Origin: Alphaproteobacteria bacterium
Lineage (GTDB): Bacteria; Pseudomonadota; Alphaproteobacteria; GCA-2731375
NCBI GenBank assembly: GCA_028281075.1
Contig: JANQKO010000380.1
Span: forward strand, 1-7,902
Length of the DNA: 7,902 bases
Direction of reading: 5' to 3'
In this document: piece by piece, positions 1 through 5,933 of the stretch
Layout of the letters: each line of letters starts with the position of its first letter
Numbering within the stretch: position 1 is the stretch's first letter
Notes under the pieces: generated by a model
The model's input: the letters and a program-made list of their open reading frames with translations, nothing else
Told to the model about the DNA's origin: nothing
Databases searched by the model: none
Made by a program: the position numbers and the translations under genes

Positions 1-169
1 CCTTCTTCCGGCCCAGGGGCGCCTGGCGCCATTGGGAGAAGCTGACCCGCCGCGCCGCCGGCCTGGTCGTAGGCGCGCGCCGGCGCCGCCGGATCGATCC
101 GTCCCAGGCCGGCGGCGCGGCGGATCAGCTTCTCCCAATGGCGCCAGGCGCCCCTGGGCCGGAAGAAGG
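1..169. repeat. 66-bp near-perfect inverted repeat (foldback) at window edge
   Basis: Bases 1-66 are the reverse complement of 104-169, with a single mismatch (C46 against A124) and a 37-base loop at 67-103. The right arm is ordinary in-frame soxA coding sequence (about codons 124-146). The left arm begins exactly at base 1 and replaces what should be the continuation of soxA. A terminal foldback that copies adjacent coding sequence is typical of an inverted chimera made during amplification, library preparation or assembly. A real inverted duplication that breaks soxA is the less likely alternative. The mismatch changes Ile139 (ATC) to ACC in the copied arm. Confidence 0.93.
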
Positions 170-539
170 CCTTGTAATAGAAGCCGACCGGCAGGAAGCG
201 GGCGATGCTTTCGACGACCCGGCCCCGGTCGCGGGCCAGGCTGCCGAGATAGTTCTGGCCCCGGGCGTCGAGACCCTCGTAGATCGGCTGGCGGTCGGCG
301 AGCACGCTCGGCTCGTCGCCGACCCGCACCAGGGTATTGGCGTCCTGGCCCGCCATGGTCAGCGGTCCGCGCGGCCGGTGGTACTTGAACGACCGCGACA
401 GCAGCCAGACGCCGTTCGCGGCGAGCGCCGAGGCGATGGTGTCGCCCGCGAAGCCCTGGTAGCGCCGCCCCTCGAACCGGAACGAGACCGGCGTCGAGCG
501 GTCGATGGCACTGCCATAGGCGTCACCGAGCCGGCTCAT
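1..539 (-). CDS. soxA: Sarcosine oxidase alpha subunit, N-terminal fragment (partial, broken at window edge)
   Basis: This is the start of the large subunit of heterotetrameric sarcosine oxidase, the subunit that in known enzymes binds NAD+ and carries the C-terminal tetrahydrofolate (aminomethyltransferase-like) domain. Visible residues 1-158 hold the ferredoxin-like N-terminal region: FRFEGRRYQGFAGDTIASAL at 20-39, then SRSFKYHRPRG at 48-58, YEGLDARGQN at 87-96 and GFYYKAFFRP at 119-128, all typical of SoxA. The fold has no 2Fe-2S cysteines here, as is usual for SoxA. The ATG (539-537) overlaps the soxD stop as ATGA, so the two are translationally coupled. Family members are about 1000 aa, so most of the gene is missing. 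Authentic sequence seems to end near position 66-67, after the residues RAYD. From 66 to 1 the frame stays open but merely reads an inverted copy of 104-169, so residues after 158 are not real SoxA. Confidence 0.88.
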   Translation of the reverse strand, partial: MSRLGDAYGSAIDRSTPVSFRFEGRRYQGFAGDTIASALAANGVWLLSRSFKYHRPRGPLTMAGQDANTLVRVGDEPSVLADRQPIYEGLDARGQNYLGSLARDRGRVVESIARFLPVGFYYKAFFRPRGAWRHWEKLIRRAAGLGRIDPAAPARAYDQAGGAAGQLLPMAPGAPGPEE

Positions 540-817
540 TCGCCGTCATCCCCGGGACCGGCGACCGGCGCGGGCGGCGGATAGGCGCGCAGGATCTCGT
601 CGGTCCGCGTGTCGCGCTCGGCGATGAACCAGTAGGCGGTCGGCACGTGGAACCACCATTCGCGGACGATGCCGGCGGCGTTCTCGTGCAGGAACAGGTA
701 ATCGGCCCAAGCCCCGTCATCGGCCGTCGCGGGGTCCGGTTCGGGGATCACCTCGCCACCGCAGACGAATTCCGAGATGTTCCGCGGACCGTTCAACGGG
801 CAAGGCATGATCTTCAT
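536..817 (-). CDS. soxD: Sarcosine oxidase delta subunit
   Basis: This 93-aa protein is the small delta subunit of heterotetrameric sarcosine oxidase, which in characterised enzymes packs against alpha and holds a structural zinc. The family signature is clear: CPLNGPRNISEF at 6-17, then REWWFHVPTAYWFIAERDT at 52-70 and DEIL at 73-76. The usual family form has CPxCG near the N-terminus and H-x3-C later, giving Cys3His zinc ligation. Here Cys6 and His57 remain, but position 9 is Asn and the later Cys is replaced by Ala/Tyr in a loop one residue shorter. From memory the NGPR/HVPT form recurs in alphaproteobacteria, so it is probably a non-zinc subfamily, not a defect. The start lies 11 bp after soxB with GAGG upstream. 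The stop overlaps the soxA start (ATGA). Confidence 0.9.
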   Translation of the reverse strand: MKIMPCPLNGPRNISEFVCGGEVIPEPDPATADDGAWADYLFLHENAAGIVREWWFHVPTAYWFIAERDTRTDEILRAYPPPAPVAGPGDDGE

Positions 818-828
818 CGCCGCCGGCC

Positions 829-2070
829 TCAGTGCCCGACCGCGGCCGCGCCCTTTTCGCCCAACTGGACGAAATCCCGGAAGCGGGACAGGCGGAACGG
901 TTCCAGGATATCCGGCACCTCGCCGCGGGCGACGGTTTCGGCCATGCGCTTGCCGCAGACCGGCGTCGCCTTGAAGCCCCAGGTGCCCCAGCCGGCGTCG
1001 ATGAAATAGTCTTCCAGCGGCGTCAGGCCCATGACCGGCGCGAAATCGGGCGTCATGTCGGTCATCCCGGCCCATTGCCGCAGCAGCTTGGCCTCGGACA
1101 GGAACGGGAACAGTTCCAGCAGGTCGGCCATCAGGGTTTCCTTGAACGCCAGCGTCGACCGGGTGCCGTAGAGCGCGTATGGATCGGTGGTGCCGCCCAT
1201 GACCAGCTCGCCGCGCGGCGTCTGCGAGACATAGACATGCAGGCTGCCGGAGACGACGATCGGATCGAGGAACGGCTTCAGCGGCTGCGACACGCAGGCC
1301 TGCAGCGGAATGGTCCGGATCGGCAGCCTGAAGCCGGCCATGGCCGCCAGCAGGGAACTGGAACCGGCCACGGCCTGCACCACCCGGCCGGCCGCCACCG
1401 GGCCGCGCGTAGTCTCGACGCCGGTGACCCGGCCATCGCTCTGGCGGATGCCCGTCACCTCGGTGCGCTGGTGGATCTCGACGCCCCGGTTCGCGGCTTC
1501 CCGCGCATAGGCCCAGGCCACGGCGTCGTGGCGGGCGATCGCGCCCGGCGCGTGGTAGAGCGCGCCCAGGATCGGATAGCGCACGTCGTCCGACAGGTTC
1601 AGCGGCGGGCACAGCCGGGCGATGTCGTCCAGGAAGACCAGCTCGGAATCGACGCCCATATGCTTGTTGACCTCGGCCCGCCAGCGCATGGTCCTGAGCG
1701 CCGCGTCGGTATGCGCGAGCGTCAGATGACCGCGCTCCGAATAGAGGATGTTGTAGCCGAGGTCGTTGGAGAAGGTCCGGAACAGCCGGACGGATTCGTC
1801 GTAGAAGCGAACGCCCTCGGGCGTGAGATAGTTCGACCGGATGATCGCGGTGTTGCGGGCCGTGTTGCCACCGGCGAGATAGCCCTTGTCGAGCACGCAG
1901 ACATCGGTGATGCCCCAGTCCCTGGCCAGGTAGTACGCCGTCGCCAGCCCGTGACCGCCGGCACCGATGATGACGACGTCGTAGGCCGGCTTCAGGTCCC
2001 TGTCGGCGGGAAGCTGCCGCCGGACCGGGTAGCGCGGCAGAAGACCGTATTTCAGCAGACCGAAGGGCAT
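829..2070 (-). CDS. soxB: Sarcosine oxidase beta subunit
   Basis: This 413-aa flavoprotein is the catalytic beta subunit, which in known enzymes oxidises the N-methyl group of sarcosine using non-covalent FAD and passes electrons to a covalently held FMN. A DAO-type Rossmann motif, DVVIIGAGGHGLATAYYLA, lies at 31-49, followed by GGNTARNTAIIRSNY at 67-81. The ARHDAVAWAYAR segment at 179-190 contains the His (about 181) that matches the FMN-attachment site as I recall it. GGTTDPY is near 292 and GWGTWGFKATP near 360-370, typical of the family C-terminus. The frame is open upstream to an ATG at 2187, but the first 39 residues of that version look non-family. ATG 2070 (MPFGLLKYGL) gives the usual length and N-terminus, although its ribosome binding site is poor. 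It is the first gene of the soxBDA operon. The substrate could be another N-methyl amino acid. Confidence 0.92.
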   Translation of the reverse strand: MPFGLLKYGLLPRYPVRRQLPADRDLKPAYDVVIIGAGGHGLATAYYLARDWGITDVCVLDKGYLAGGNTARNTAIIRSNYLTPEGVRFYDESVRLFRTFSNDLGYNILYSERGHLTLAHTDAALRTMRWRAEVNKHMGVDSELVFLDDIARLCPPLNLSDDVRYPILGALYHAPGAIARHDAVAWAYAREAANRGVEIHQRTEVTGIRQSDGRVTGVETTRGPVAAGRVVQAVAGSSSLLAAMAGFRLPIRTIPLQACVSQPLKPFLDPIVVSGSLHVYVSQTPRGELVMGGTTDPYALYGTRSTLAFKETLMADLLELFPFLSEAKLLRQWAGMTDMTPDFAPVMGLTPLEDYFIDAGWGTWGFKATPVCGKRMAETVARGEVPDILEPFRLSRFRDFVQLGEKGAAAVGH

Positions 2071-2140
2071 GGGCGGGGACCGTGGTGTGACGCCGAAGGA
2101 ACCAACATATCCAGCGACTATCACGGCAGAAAACCGCGTT

Positions 2141-2152
2141 TCTGTCGACAGA
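2141..2152. promoter_or_regulatory. 12-bp perfect palindrome upstream of soxB (possible operator)
   Basis: The sequence TCTGTCGACAGA is a perfect dyad located about 70 bp upstream of the soxB start. A dimeric regulator could bind it, and sarcosine catabolic operons are commonly regulated. A 6-bp half-site can occur by chance in a region this size, and no regulator gene is visible nearby. Confidence 0.2.
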
Positions 2153-2300
2153 GCGCCGCATTCTTGCGCTTTCGCGCCGCAAGCCATTGAGAAAACAGGC
2201 GTTTGCCAGGCCGGCCCGGCAGGCCGGCGGAATGGAACAAATCAAGAATATGACAGTGATTCAGAGTGTATTAGGATTGCCGTGTAATTGTTGCATGACC

Positions 2301-2329
2301 GTGGCAGTCGCCTCGGCATACGTGATAAT
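2301..2329 (+). promoter_or_regulatory. Candidate sigma70-type promoter for the PAS_5 gene
   Basis: A -35-like GTGGCA (2301-2306, 4 of 6 to TTGACA) and a -10-like GATAAT (2324-2329, 5 of 6 to TATAAT) are separated by 17 bp within an AT-rich stretch. Transcription would start near 2336, about 30 nt before the chosen ATG at 2366. This makes the upstream ATG at 2288 unlikely as the true start. Confidence 0.45.
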
Positions 2330-2365
2330 CAACTATTCGTTGCACTTATCGCGGTTTCTGCTGAC

Positions 2366-2896
2366 ATGATCATTTATAACGACAGCATCTCGCAGGGCAC
2401 CGAGGAAAACCGCCTGCCGCTCTCGGCAATAAGGGACGAGAGCATGCGGGCTGTGCTCGCCTACTGGGAAGCGAAGCGCGGCGACCGCGAGATACCGGCG
2501 CGCGCCGCGATCAAGCCGGAGGAGATCGGCGCCGCGCTCGGCCGCGTCAACCTGATCGAGGTCACGCACGACCCGCTGCGCTTCCGCTTCCGGCTGATCG
2601 GCACCCAGGTGGTGCAATCGTTCGGGCTCGATCCGACCGGCTCGACCGTCGAGGCGCTGTCACCGCCCGACTATGCCGAACTGCTGATCCGGCAATTTTC
2701 CGAAGTCGTGGCCGCGCGCGAGCCGCTGCTGCACGTGCTGCGGTTCCTGGAGGTCCGCCAGGCGCATGAGATGCTGCGCCTGAGCCTGCCCCTGTCCGAC
2801 GATGGCGGCCAGGTCGACATGCTGATGACGGTCTCCGGCTTCGGTCCCGATCTGCAGCATTTCCGCGAACGGCAGCGCGCCGCCGGCGAAATCTGA
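2366..2896 (+). CDS. PAS_5 (PF07310-like) domain protein
   Basis: This 176-aa cytoplasmic protein resembles the alphaproteobacterial single-domain PAS_5 family. Characteristic segments are LAYWEAKRGDREIPAR at 31-46, PEEIGAALGRVNLIEV at 51-66, and RFRFRLIGTQVV at 72-83 followed by FGLDPTGSTVEAL at 86-98. These match the usual L-x2-YW-x4-RG...P-x-R...FR-x-RL-x-GT pattern. No output domain (kinase, GGDEF or HTH) is attached, and no signal peptide or membrane segment is visible. The family role is unknown, and ligand or partner sensing is inferred only from the PAS fold. The start at 2366 is chosen because it follows the candidate promoter and gives family length. No good ribosome binding site is seen, and ATG 2444, with AGGGACGAG upstream, is a shorter alternative. 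It is divergent from soxB and convergent with the crotonase gene. Confidence 0.75.
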   Translation: MIIYNDSISQGTEENRLPLSAIRDESMRAVLAYWEAKRGDREIPARAAIKPEEIGAALGRVNLIEVTHDPLRFRFRLIGTQVVQSFGLDPTGSTVEALSPPDYAELLIRQFSEVVAAREPLLHVLRFLEVRQAHEMLRLSLPLSDDGGQVDMLMTVSGFGPDLQHFRERQRAAGEI

Positions 2897-2929
2897 CCGG
2901 CGCCGGCCGTTCCCGGCGCTTCGGCTGCG

Positions 2930-3730
2930 TCAGCTTCCCTTGAAGACCGGCGCGCGCTTCTCGAAAAAGGCCTCGACGGCCTCGGCGTGGTCGGCCGTGT
3001 GATGCGCCAGGGCCTGGTAGGCGGCCGACATCTGCAACACCGTGTCGAGACGGGCGTGCTGGCTTTCGCGCATCAGCCGCTTGGCCATGCGCAGCGCGTG
3101 CGGCGGATTGGCGGCGATGCGGCCGGCCAGCGCGCGGGCCTCGGGCATCAGCGCGTCCGGCGCCACGACCTTGGAGACCAGGCCGCAGGCAAGCGCTTCC
3201 CCGGCATCGATCTGATCGCCGGTGAAGGTCATTTCCGCGGCCTTCGAAATCCCGACCACCTTCTGCAGCAGAAAGGCGCCGCCGTCGCCCGGAATGATGC
3301 CCAGCCGGACGAAGCTCTCGGCGAAGCGGGCCTTCTCGGAGGCGATGCGGATGTCGCACATGCAGGTCAGGTCGCAGCCGGCGCCGATGGCCGGGCCGTT
3401 CACGGCGGCGATCGTCGGCACCTCGAGGTCGTAGAGCGCCAGCGGGATATGCTGAATGCCGTTGCGGTAGAATTCACGGGCCTGGAACGGCGTCCAATGG
3501 TCGCCGCTCGCCCGTTCGCGCATGCCCTTGACGTTGCCGCCGGCGCAAAAGGCCGATCCGGCGCCGGTCAGCACCACGGCGCGCACGCTCATATCCGCGT
3601 TGATGCGCTGGCAGACCTCGACGAACTCCGCATACTGGCCGTCGTAGGACAGCGCGTTGCGGCTGTCCGGCGCGTTCATGGTCAGCGTGACGACGTGCTC
3701 GTCCTGCTCGTAAATCAAAAAATCACTCAA
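2930..3730 (-). CDS. Enoyl-CoA hydratase/isomerase (crotonase) family protein
   Basis: This 266-aa protein has the crotonase fold. The first oxyanion-hole segment is AFCAGGNVKGM at 60-70, the second NGPAIGAGCDL at 111-121, then CDIRIASEKARFAESFVRLG at 125-144 and IPGDGG at 146-151. True hydratases use two glutamates. By alignment from memory, the first position is Asp120 (GCDL where GCEL is usual) and the second is Phe140 (in ESFVRLG, where PEILLG is usual). Simple hydration is therefore doubtful, and an isomerase, hydrolase or other CoA-thioester reaction is possible. The start codon is TTG (3730-3728), supported by AGGAG seven bases upstream. It lies downstream of the acyl-CoA ligase gene on the same strand, which suggests a shared acyl-CoA pathway, but a palindromic element with a terminator-like hairpin lies between them. 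Confidence 0.88.
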   Translation of the reverse strand: MSDFLIYEQDEHVVTLTMNAPDSRNALSYDGQYAEFVEVCQRINADMSVRAVVLTGAGSAFCAGGNVKGMRERASGDHWTPFQAREFYRNGIQHIPLALYDLEVPTIAAVNGPAIGAGCDLTCMCDIRIASEKARFAESFVRLGIIPGDGGAFLLQKVVGISKAAEMTFTGDQIDAGEALACGLVSKVVAPDALMPEARALAGRIAANPPHALRMAKRLMRESQHARLDTVLQMSAAYQALAHHTADHAEAVEAFFEKRAPVFKGS

Positions 3731-3737
3731 GACCCTG

Positions 3738-3742
3738 CTCCT
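3738..3742 (-). promoter_or_regulatory. Ribosome binding site that fixes the TTG start of the crotonase gene
   Basis: On the minus strand GAGAGGAG contains a full AGGAG seven bases before TTG at 3730-3728. No in-frame ATG or GTG nearby gives a family-like N-terminus, so this site decides the TTG start. It lies only 6 bp from the end of the palindromic element. Confidence 0.8.
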
Positions 3743-3771
3743 CTCTTAGTGTCCGTTTGGAAATGCCGTTG

Positions 3772-3844
3772 CCGGCCCGCTCCCCCACCCGGCCACCCAA
3801 TTCAGGATACTCTCGTTGGGTGGCCGGGTAGGGGAGCGGGCCGG
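3772..3844. repeat. 29-bp inverted repeat hairpin inside the palindromic element
   Basis: The left arm 3772-3800 pairs with the right arm 3816-3844 at 28 of 29 positions (the mismatch is C3786 against A3830), with a 15-base loop at 3801-3815. The arms are very GC-rich, so RNA from either strand would fold into a very stable stem just upstream of the crotonase ribosome binding site. There is no T-run directly after either arm, so it is not itself a classical terminator. Confidence 0.9.
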
Positions 3845-3854
3845 TGCCGCCGAG

Positions 3855-3879
3855 AAAATGGGCTGACAAGCCCATTTTT
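3855..3879 (-). terminator. Rho-independent terminator-like hairpin after the acyl-CoA ligase gene
   Basis: AAAATGGGCT (3855-3864) and AGCCCATTTT (3869-3878) form a perfect 10-bp stem with the 4-base loop GACA. On the minus strand the GGGCT/AGCCC core is followed by TTTT at 3858-3855, about 40 bp after the ligase stop at 3918. On the plus strand it is followed by TTTTT (3875-3879), so it could act in both directions. It is part of the palindromic element, so the inserted element may supply the terminator. Confidence 0.6.
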
Positions 3880-3917
3880 AAACAGACTCTCAGACCACCA
3901 CCCGGCACGAGGACCGG

Positions 3918-5453
3918 CTATATCGACCGTCCGGCGTCGCGCCAGTACGGCTCGCGCAGCTTGCGCTTGAAGATCTTGCCCGAATCCTCCCGCGGCAGCG
4001 CGGTGCTGAACTCGATCAGCTTCGGCAGCTTGTAGTTGGCCAGCCGTCCCTTCAGGAAGGCCTGCACCGCGGCCGCGTCGAGCGTGGTGCCGGCCTCGGT
4101 TTCGACATGCGCGCAGAGGCTCTCGCCGAACTCGTCGTCGGGAATGCCGAACACGGCGCAATCGTGCACGCCGGGCATGGCGATCAGTTCGGCCTCGATC
4201 TCGGCCGGATAGATGTTGACGCCGCCCGAGATCACCATGTCGCGCTTGCGGTCGCACAGGAACAGGTAGCCGTCCTGGTCCAGATAGCCGACATCGCCGA
4301 CCGTCACCAGGCCGTCGCGCTCGACCTCCCGCCGCTTGGCATCGAGGCCGTGATAGGTGAATCGCGGATAGGCGTCGAGCTGGAGATAGACCTCGCCGAT
4401 CTCGCCCGCCGGCAGCACCTTGCCGTCGTCGTCGTAGATCCGCACCTCGCCGCCCTCGATCACGCGGCCGACGGTGCCGGGCTTGGCCAGCGCCTCGCCG
4501 CTGTCGTGGAAGACGACGGCGCCGGTTTCGGTGGCGCCGTAATACTCGACGATGACCGGCCCCCACCATTCGATCATCGCCCGCTTGACCTCGGCCGGAC
4601 AGGGCGCGGCCGCGTGCACGACCCATTTCAGCGACGACAGGTCGTATTTGCCCCTGACCGCGTCCGGCAGCTTCAAGAGGCGCACGAACATGGTCGGCAC
4701 CATGTGCAGATGCGTGATTCCATGACGCTCGATCAGCGCCAGGAGCTGCTCGGCGTCGAACCGTGGCTGCAGCACGACGAAGCCGCCATCCCGGGCGGCG
4801 GCGAGGCCATAGGCATTGGGCGCCGAATGGTACATCGGGCCGGTGATGACGGTGCGCATCCTGCCGCCCGGCCGGATATCGAAGACGCGGCCGACCATGC
4901 GGGCGATGCCGTCGATGTTCGCCTGTGTCGGCGGCGCCCGGCGCACGCCCTTCGGCCGGCCGGTGGTGCCGGAGGTGTAGATCATGCTGGTCCGGGCCAG
5001 CTTCGGCGGTTCGGTGCGCGGCGTCTGCGCCGCGACCCAGTCGTCCCAGACCCGTGCATTGGGCGGCATGGTCTCGTCGCTGTCGCCGATGCCGTAGGCA
5101 CGGCGGATTTCCGGCGGCGTGTCGACGACGAAGACATGGGTATCGGCCGGAATGCCGTCGGCGACGCCCGGCAGCAAATCGGCATGAATGACCAGCGCCT
5201 TGGCGGCGCAGTCGCGCAGGATGTAGCCGGCCTCGTCGGCCTTGAAGTGCCAGTTGACCGGCACCGCGTAGGCGCCGACCGCGGCGGCCGCCATCGAGGC
5301 CTCGAAAAAGGCGATATCGTTCCGCAGGATCAGCGTCACCGCATCGTCGTCGCCGATGCCCAGCGCCGCGAACCCGCCGGCCGCCATGGCGACCCGCCGT
5401 TCCAGCGCCGCCTGCCCGATCTCGCGCTCACCACTGATAATCACGCCATCCAT
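3918..5453 (-). CDS. AMP-forming acyl-CoA ligase (ANL superfamily)
   Basis: This 511-aa cytoplasmic enzyme activates a carboxylic acid with ATP to an acyl-AMP and then to an acyl-CoA. All core motifs are present: P-loop YTSGTTGRPKGV at 159-170, YYGATETG at 304-311, the GD-x-G-Y-x-D hinge motif starting at 386, DRKRDMVISGG at 401-411, and the catalytic lysine near 493 in PREDSGKIFK. The sequence resembles fadD-like and bile-acid-CoA-ligase-like groups, but the substrate cannot be read from it. The frame is open upstream to 5525. ATG 5453 (MDGVIISGE) is preferred because the extra 24 residues look non-family and GGACGGA lies upstream of it. It lies head to tail with the crotonase gene and is divergent from the DUF1330 gene. 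Confidence 0.9.
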   Translation of the reverse strand: MDGVIISGEREIGQAALERRVAMAAGGFAALGIGDDDAVTLILRNDIAFFEASMAAAAVGAYAVPVNWHFKADEAGYILRDCAAKALVIHADLLPGVADGIPADTHVFVVDTPPEIRRAYGIGDSDETMPPNARVWDDWVAAQTPRTEPPKLARTSMIYTSGTTGRPKGVRRAPPTQANIDGIARMVGRVFDIRPGGRMRTVITGPMYHSAPNAYGLAAARDGGFVVLQPRFDAEQLLALIERHGITHLHMVPTMFVRLLKLPDAVRGKYDLSSLKWVVHAAAPCPAEVKRAMIEWWGPVIVEYYGATETGAVVFHDSGEALAKPGTVGRVIEGGEVRIYDDDGKVLPAGEIGEVYLQLDAYPRFTYHGLDAKRREVERDGLVTVGDVGYLDQDGYLFLCDRKRDMVISGGVNIYPAEIEAELIAMPGVHDCAVFGIPDDEFGESLCAHVETEAGTTLDAAAVQAFLKGRLANYKLPKLIEFSTALPREDSGKIFKRKLREPYWRDAGRSI

Positions 5454-5630
5454 GCGTCCGTCCCACAAAACTGTCTGTTGTCCCGGTATCGCGATGGTAG
5501 CGCAGGCCCGGCCGCGTCTCCACACGCCATGTCGGCGCGGAGCGCGGAATAGCGCTGCGCCCGGCGATCGTTCCCGGCTACCATGGCGGCCCGACCATCA
5601 TCGACCGCCCCCACATGAAGGAGCCGTGCC
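5454..5630. other. Divergent intergenic region between the ligase and DUF1330 genes
   Basis: About 177 bp with no gene. It should hold promoters for both directions, but no convincing -35/-10 pairs were found. An ATCGCGAT palindrome (5488-5495) and a spaced inverted pair, ATGGTAGC near 5494 and GCTACCAT near 5578, are visible but weak. Confidence 0.4.
5618..5623 (+). promoter_or_regulatory. Ribosome binding site of the DUF1330 gene
   Basis: AAGGAG is seven bases before the ATG at 5631, an ideal spacing. It supports that start over the in-frame and out-of-frame ATGs upstream, including the one that overlaps this site at 5615. Confidence 0.8.
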
Positions 5631-5924
5631 ATGCCCCCCGCCTACCTCATCGCCCGCATCGACATCACCGACGACGCGGCCTATGCCAAGTATCGCGAGC
5701 AGGTGCCGGCGACGATCGCGCAATATGGCGGCGAATACCTGACCCGCGGCGGCCGGTTCGAAAGCCTGGAAGGCGAGGCGCCGCCGCCGCGGACGGTGAT
5801 CCTGAAATTTCCCAGCTTCGAACAGGCCAAGGCCTGGTACGACTCGCCCGAATATGCCGGCCCGAAAGCCATCCGGCAGGCGGCATCGACGGGCGACGCG
5901 ATGCTGATCGAAGGCGTGGACTGA
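5631..5924 (+). CDS. DUF1330 family protein
   Basis: This small 97-aa protein is of the DUF1330 family (PF07045), which adopts a dimeric alpha/beta-barrel fold. Typical segments are AYLIARIDITDDAAYAKYRE at 4-23, IAQYGGEYLTRGG at 29-41, FESLEGE at 43-49, and RTVILKFPSFEQAKAWYDSP at 54-73 followed by EY. No signal peptide or membrane segment is present, so it is presumably cytosolic. The family has no firmly established reaction. It is a single-gene unit, divergent from the acyl-CoA ligase, and its stop is 9 bp from the ydbL stop on the other strand. No functional link to either neighbour is evident. Confidence 0.88.
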   Translation: MPPAYLIARIDITDDAAYAKYREQVPATIAQYGGEYLTRGGRFESLEGEAPPPRTVILKFPSFEQAKAWYDSPEYAGPKAIRQAASTGDAMLIEGVD

Positions 5925-5933
5925 CCCGGCGGC

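Larger units (their letters stand above)
2071..2365. other. Divergent intergenic region between soxB and the PAS_5 gene
   Basis: About 295 bp with no convincing gene. The right part (about 2230-2390) is clearly AT-richer than its surroundings, as expected for a promoter region. It holds a candidate rightward promoter (2301-2329) and a 12-bp palindrome (2141-2152). I could not find a convincing -35/-10 pair facing left for the sox operon. The in-frame upstream extensions of soxB (to 2187) and of the PAS gene (to 2288) carry no family-like sequence. Confidence 0.6.
3749..3889. repeat. 141-bp palindromic MITE-like element
   Basis: The element has imperfect terminal inverted repeats. The left end reads GTGTCCGTTTGGAAATG (3749-3765); the right end, read inward on the minus strand, is GAGTCTGTTTAAAAATG (3889-3873), 13 of 17 identical. 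Flanking trinucleotides are TTA (3746-3748) and TCA (3890-3892), which may be a decayed TNA target duplication as made by IS1031-group IS5-family elements. Inside is a long hairpin (3772-3844) and, at the right, a second hairpin (3855-3878). The right side has about 22 extra bases compared with the left. No transposase is encoded, so it would be a non-autonomous element moved in trans. The family assignment is inference from end sequence and target pattern. Confidence 0.65.

Noticed and set aside
832..2190. 452-codon plus-strand open frame antisense to soxB
   Set aside because: It mirrors soxB frame by frame because high GC removes stops from the complementary strand. Its protein is rich in Arg, Gly, Asp and His with no recognisable motif, while the minus strand has clear SoxB motifs.
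2291..2329. TTGCAT at 2291-2296 as the -35 box for GATAAT at 2324
   Set aside because: The spacing is 27 bp, too long for a sigma70 promoter. GTGGCA at 2301 has the correct 17-bp spacing.
2288..2365. Upstream ATG 2288 as the start of the PAS_5 gene
   Set aside because: It would lie upstream of the candidate promoter -10 box and adds 26 residues without family resemblance.
2882..2907. GCCGGCG/CGCCGGC stem across the PAS gene stop as a bidirectional terminator
   Set aside because: The stem is only 7 bp, the loop is 12 bases and no T-run follows on either strand. Such stems are common in GC-rich DNA.
2987..3970. 327-codon plus-strand open frame antisense to the crotonase gene and the palindromic element
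   Set aside because: It is a shadow frame that runs through the repeat element and has no recognisable domain.
4107..5552. 481-codon plus-strand open frame antisense to the acyl-CoA ligase
   Set aside because: Same GC shadow effect. There is no family resemblance, and the minus strand holds all ANL ligase motifs.
5488..5585. ATCGCGAT palindrome and spaced ATGGTAGC/GCTACCAT inverted pair as operators
   Set aside because: Both are short and easily expected by chance, the pair is about 76 bp apart, and no regulator gene is nearby.
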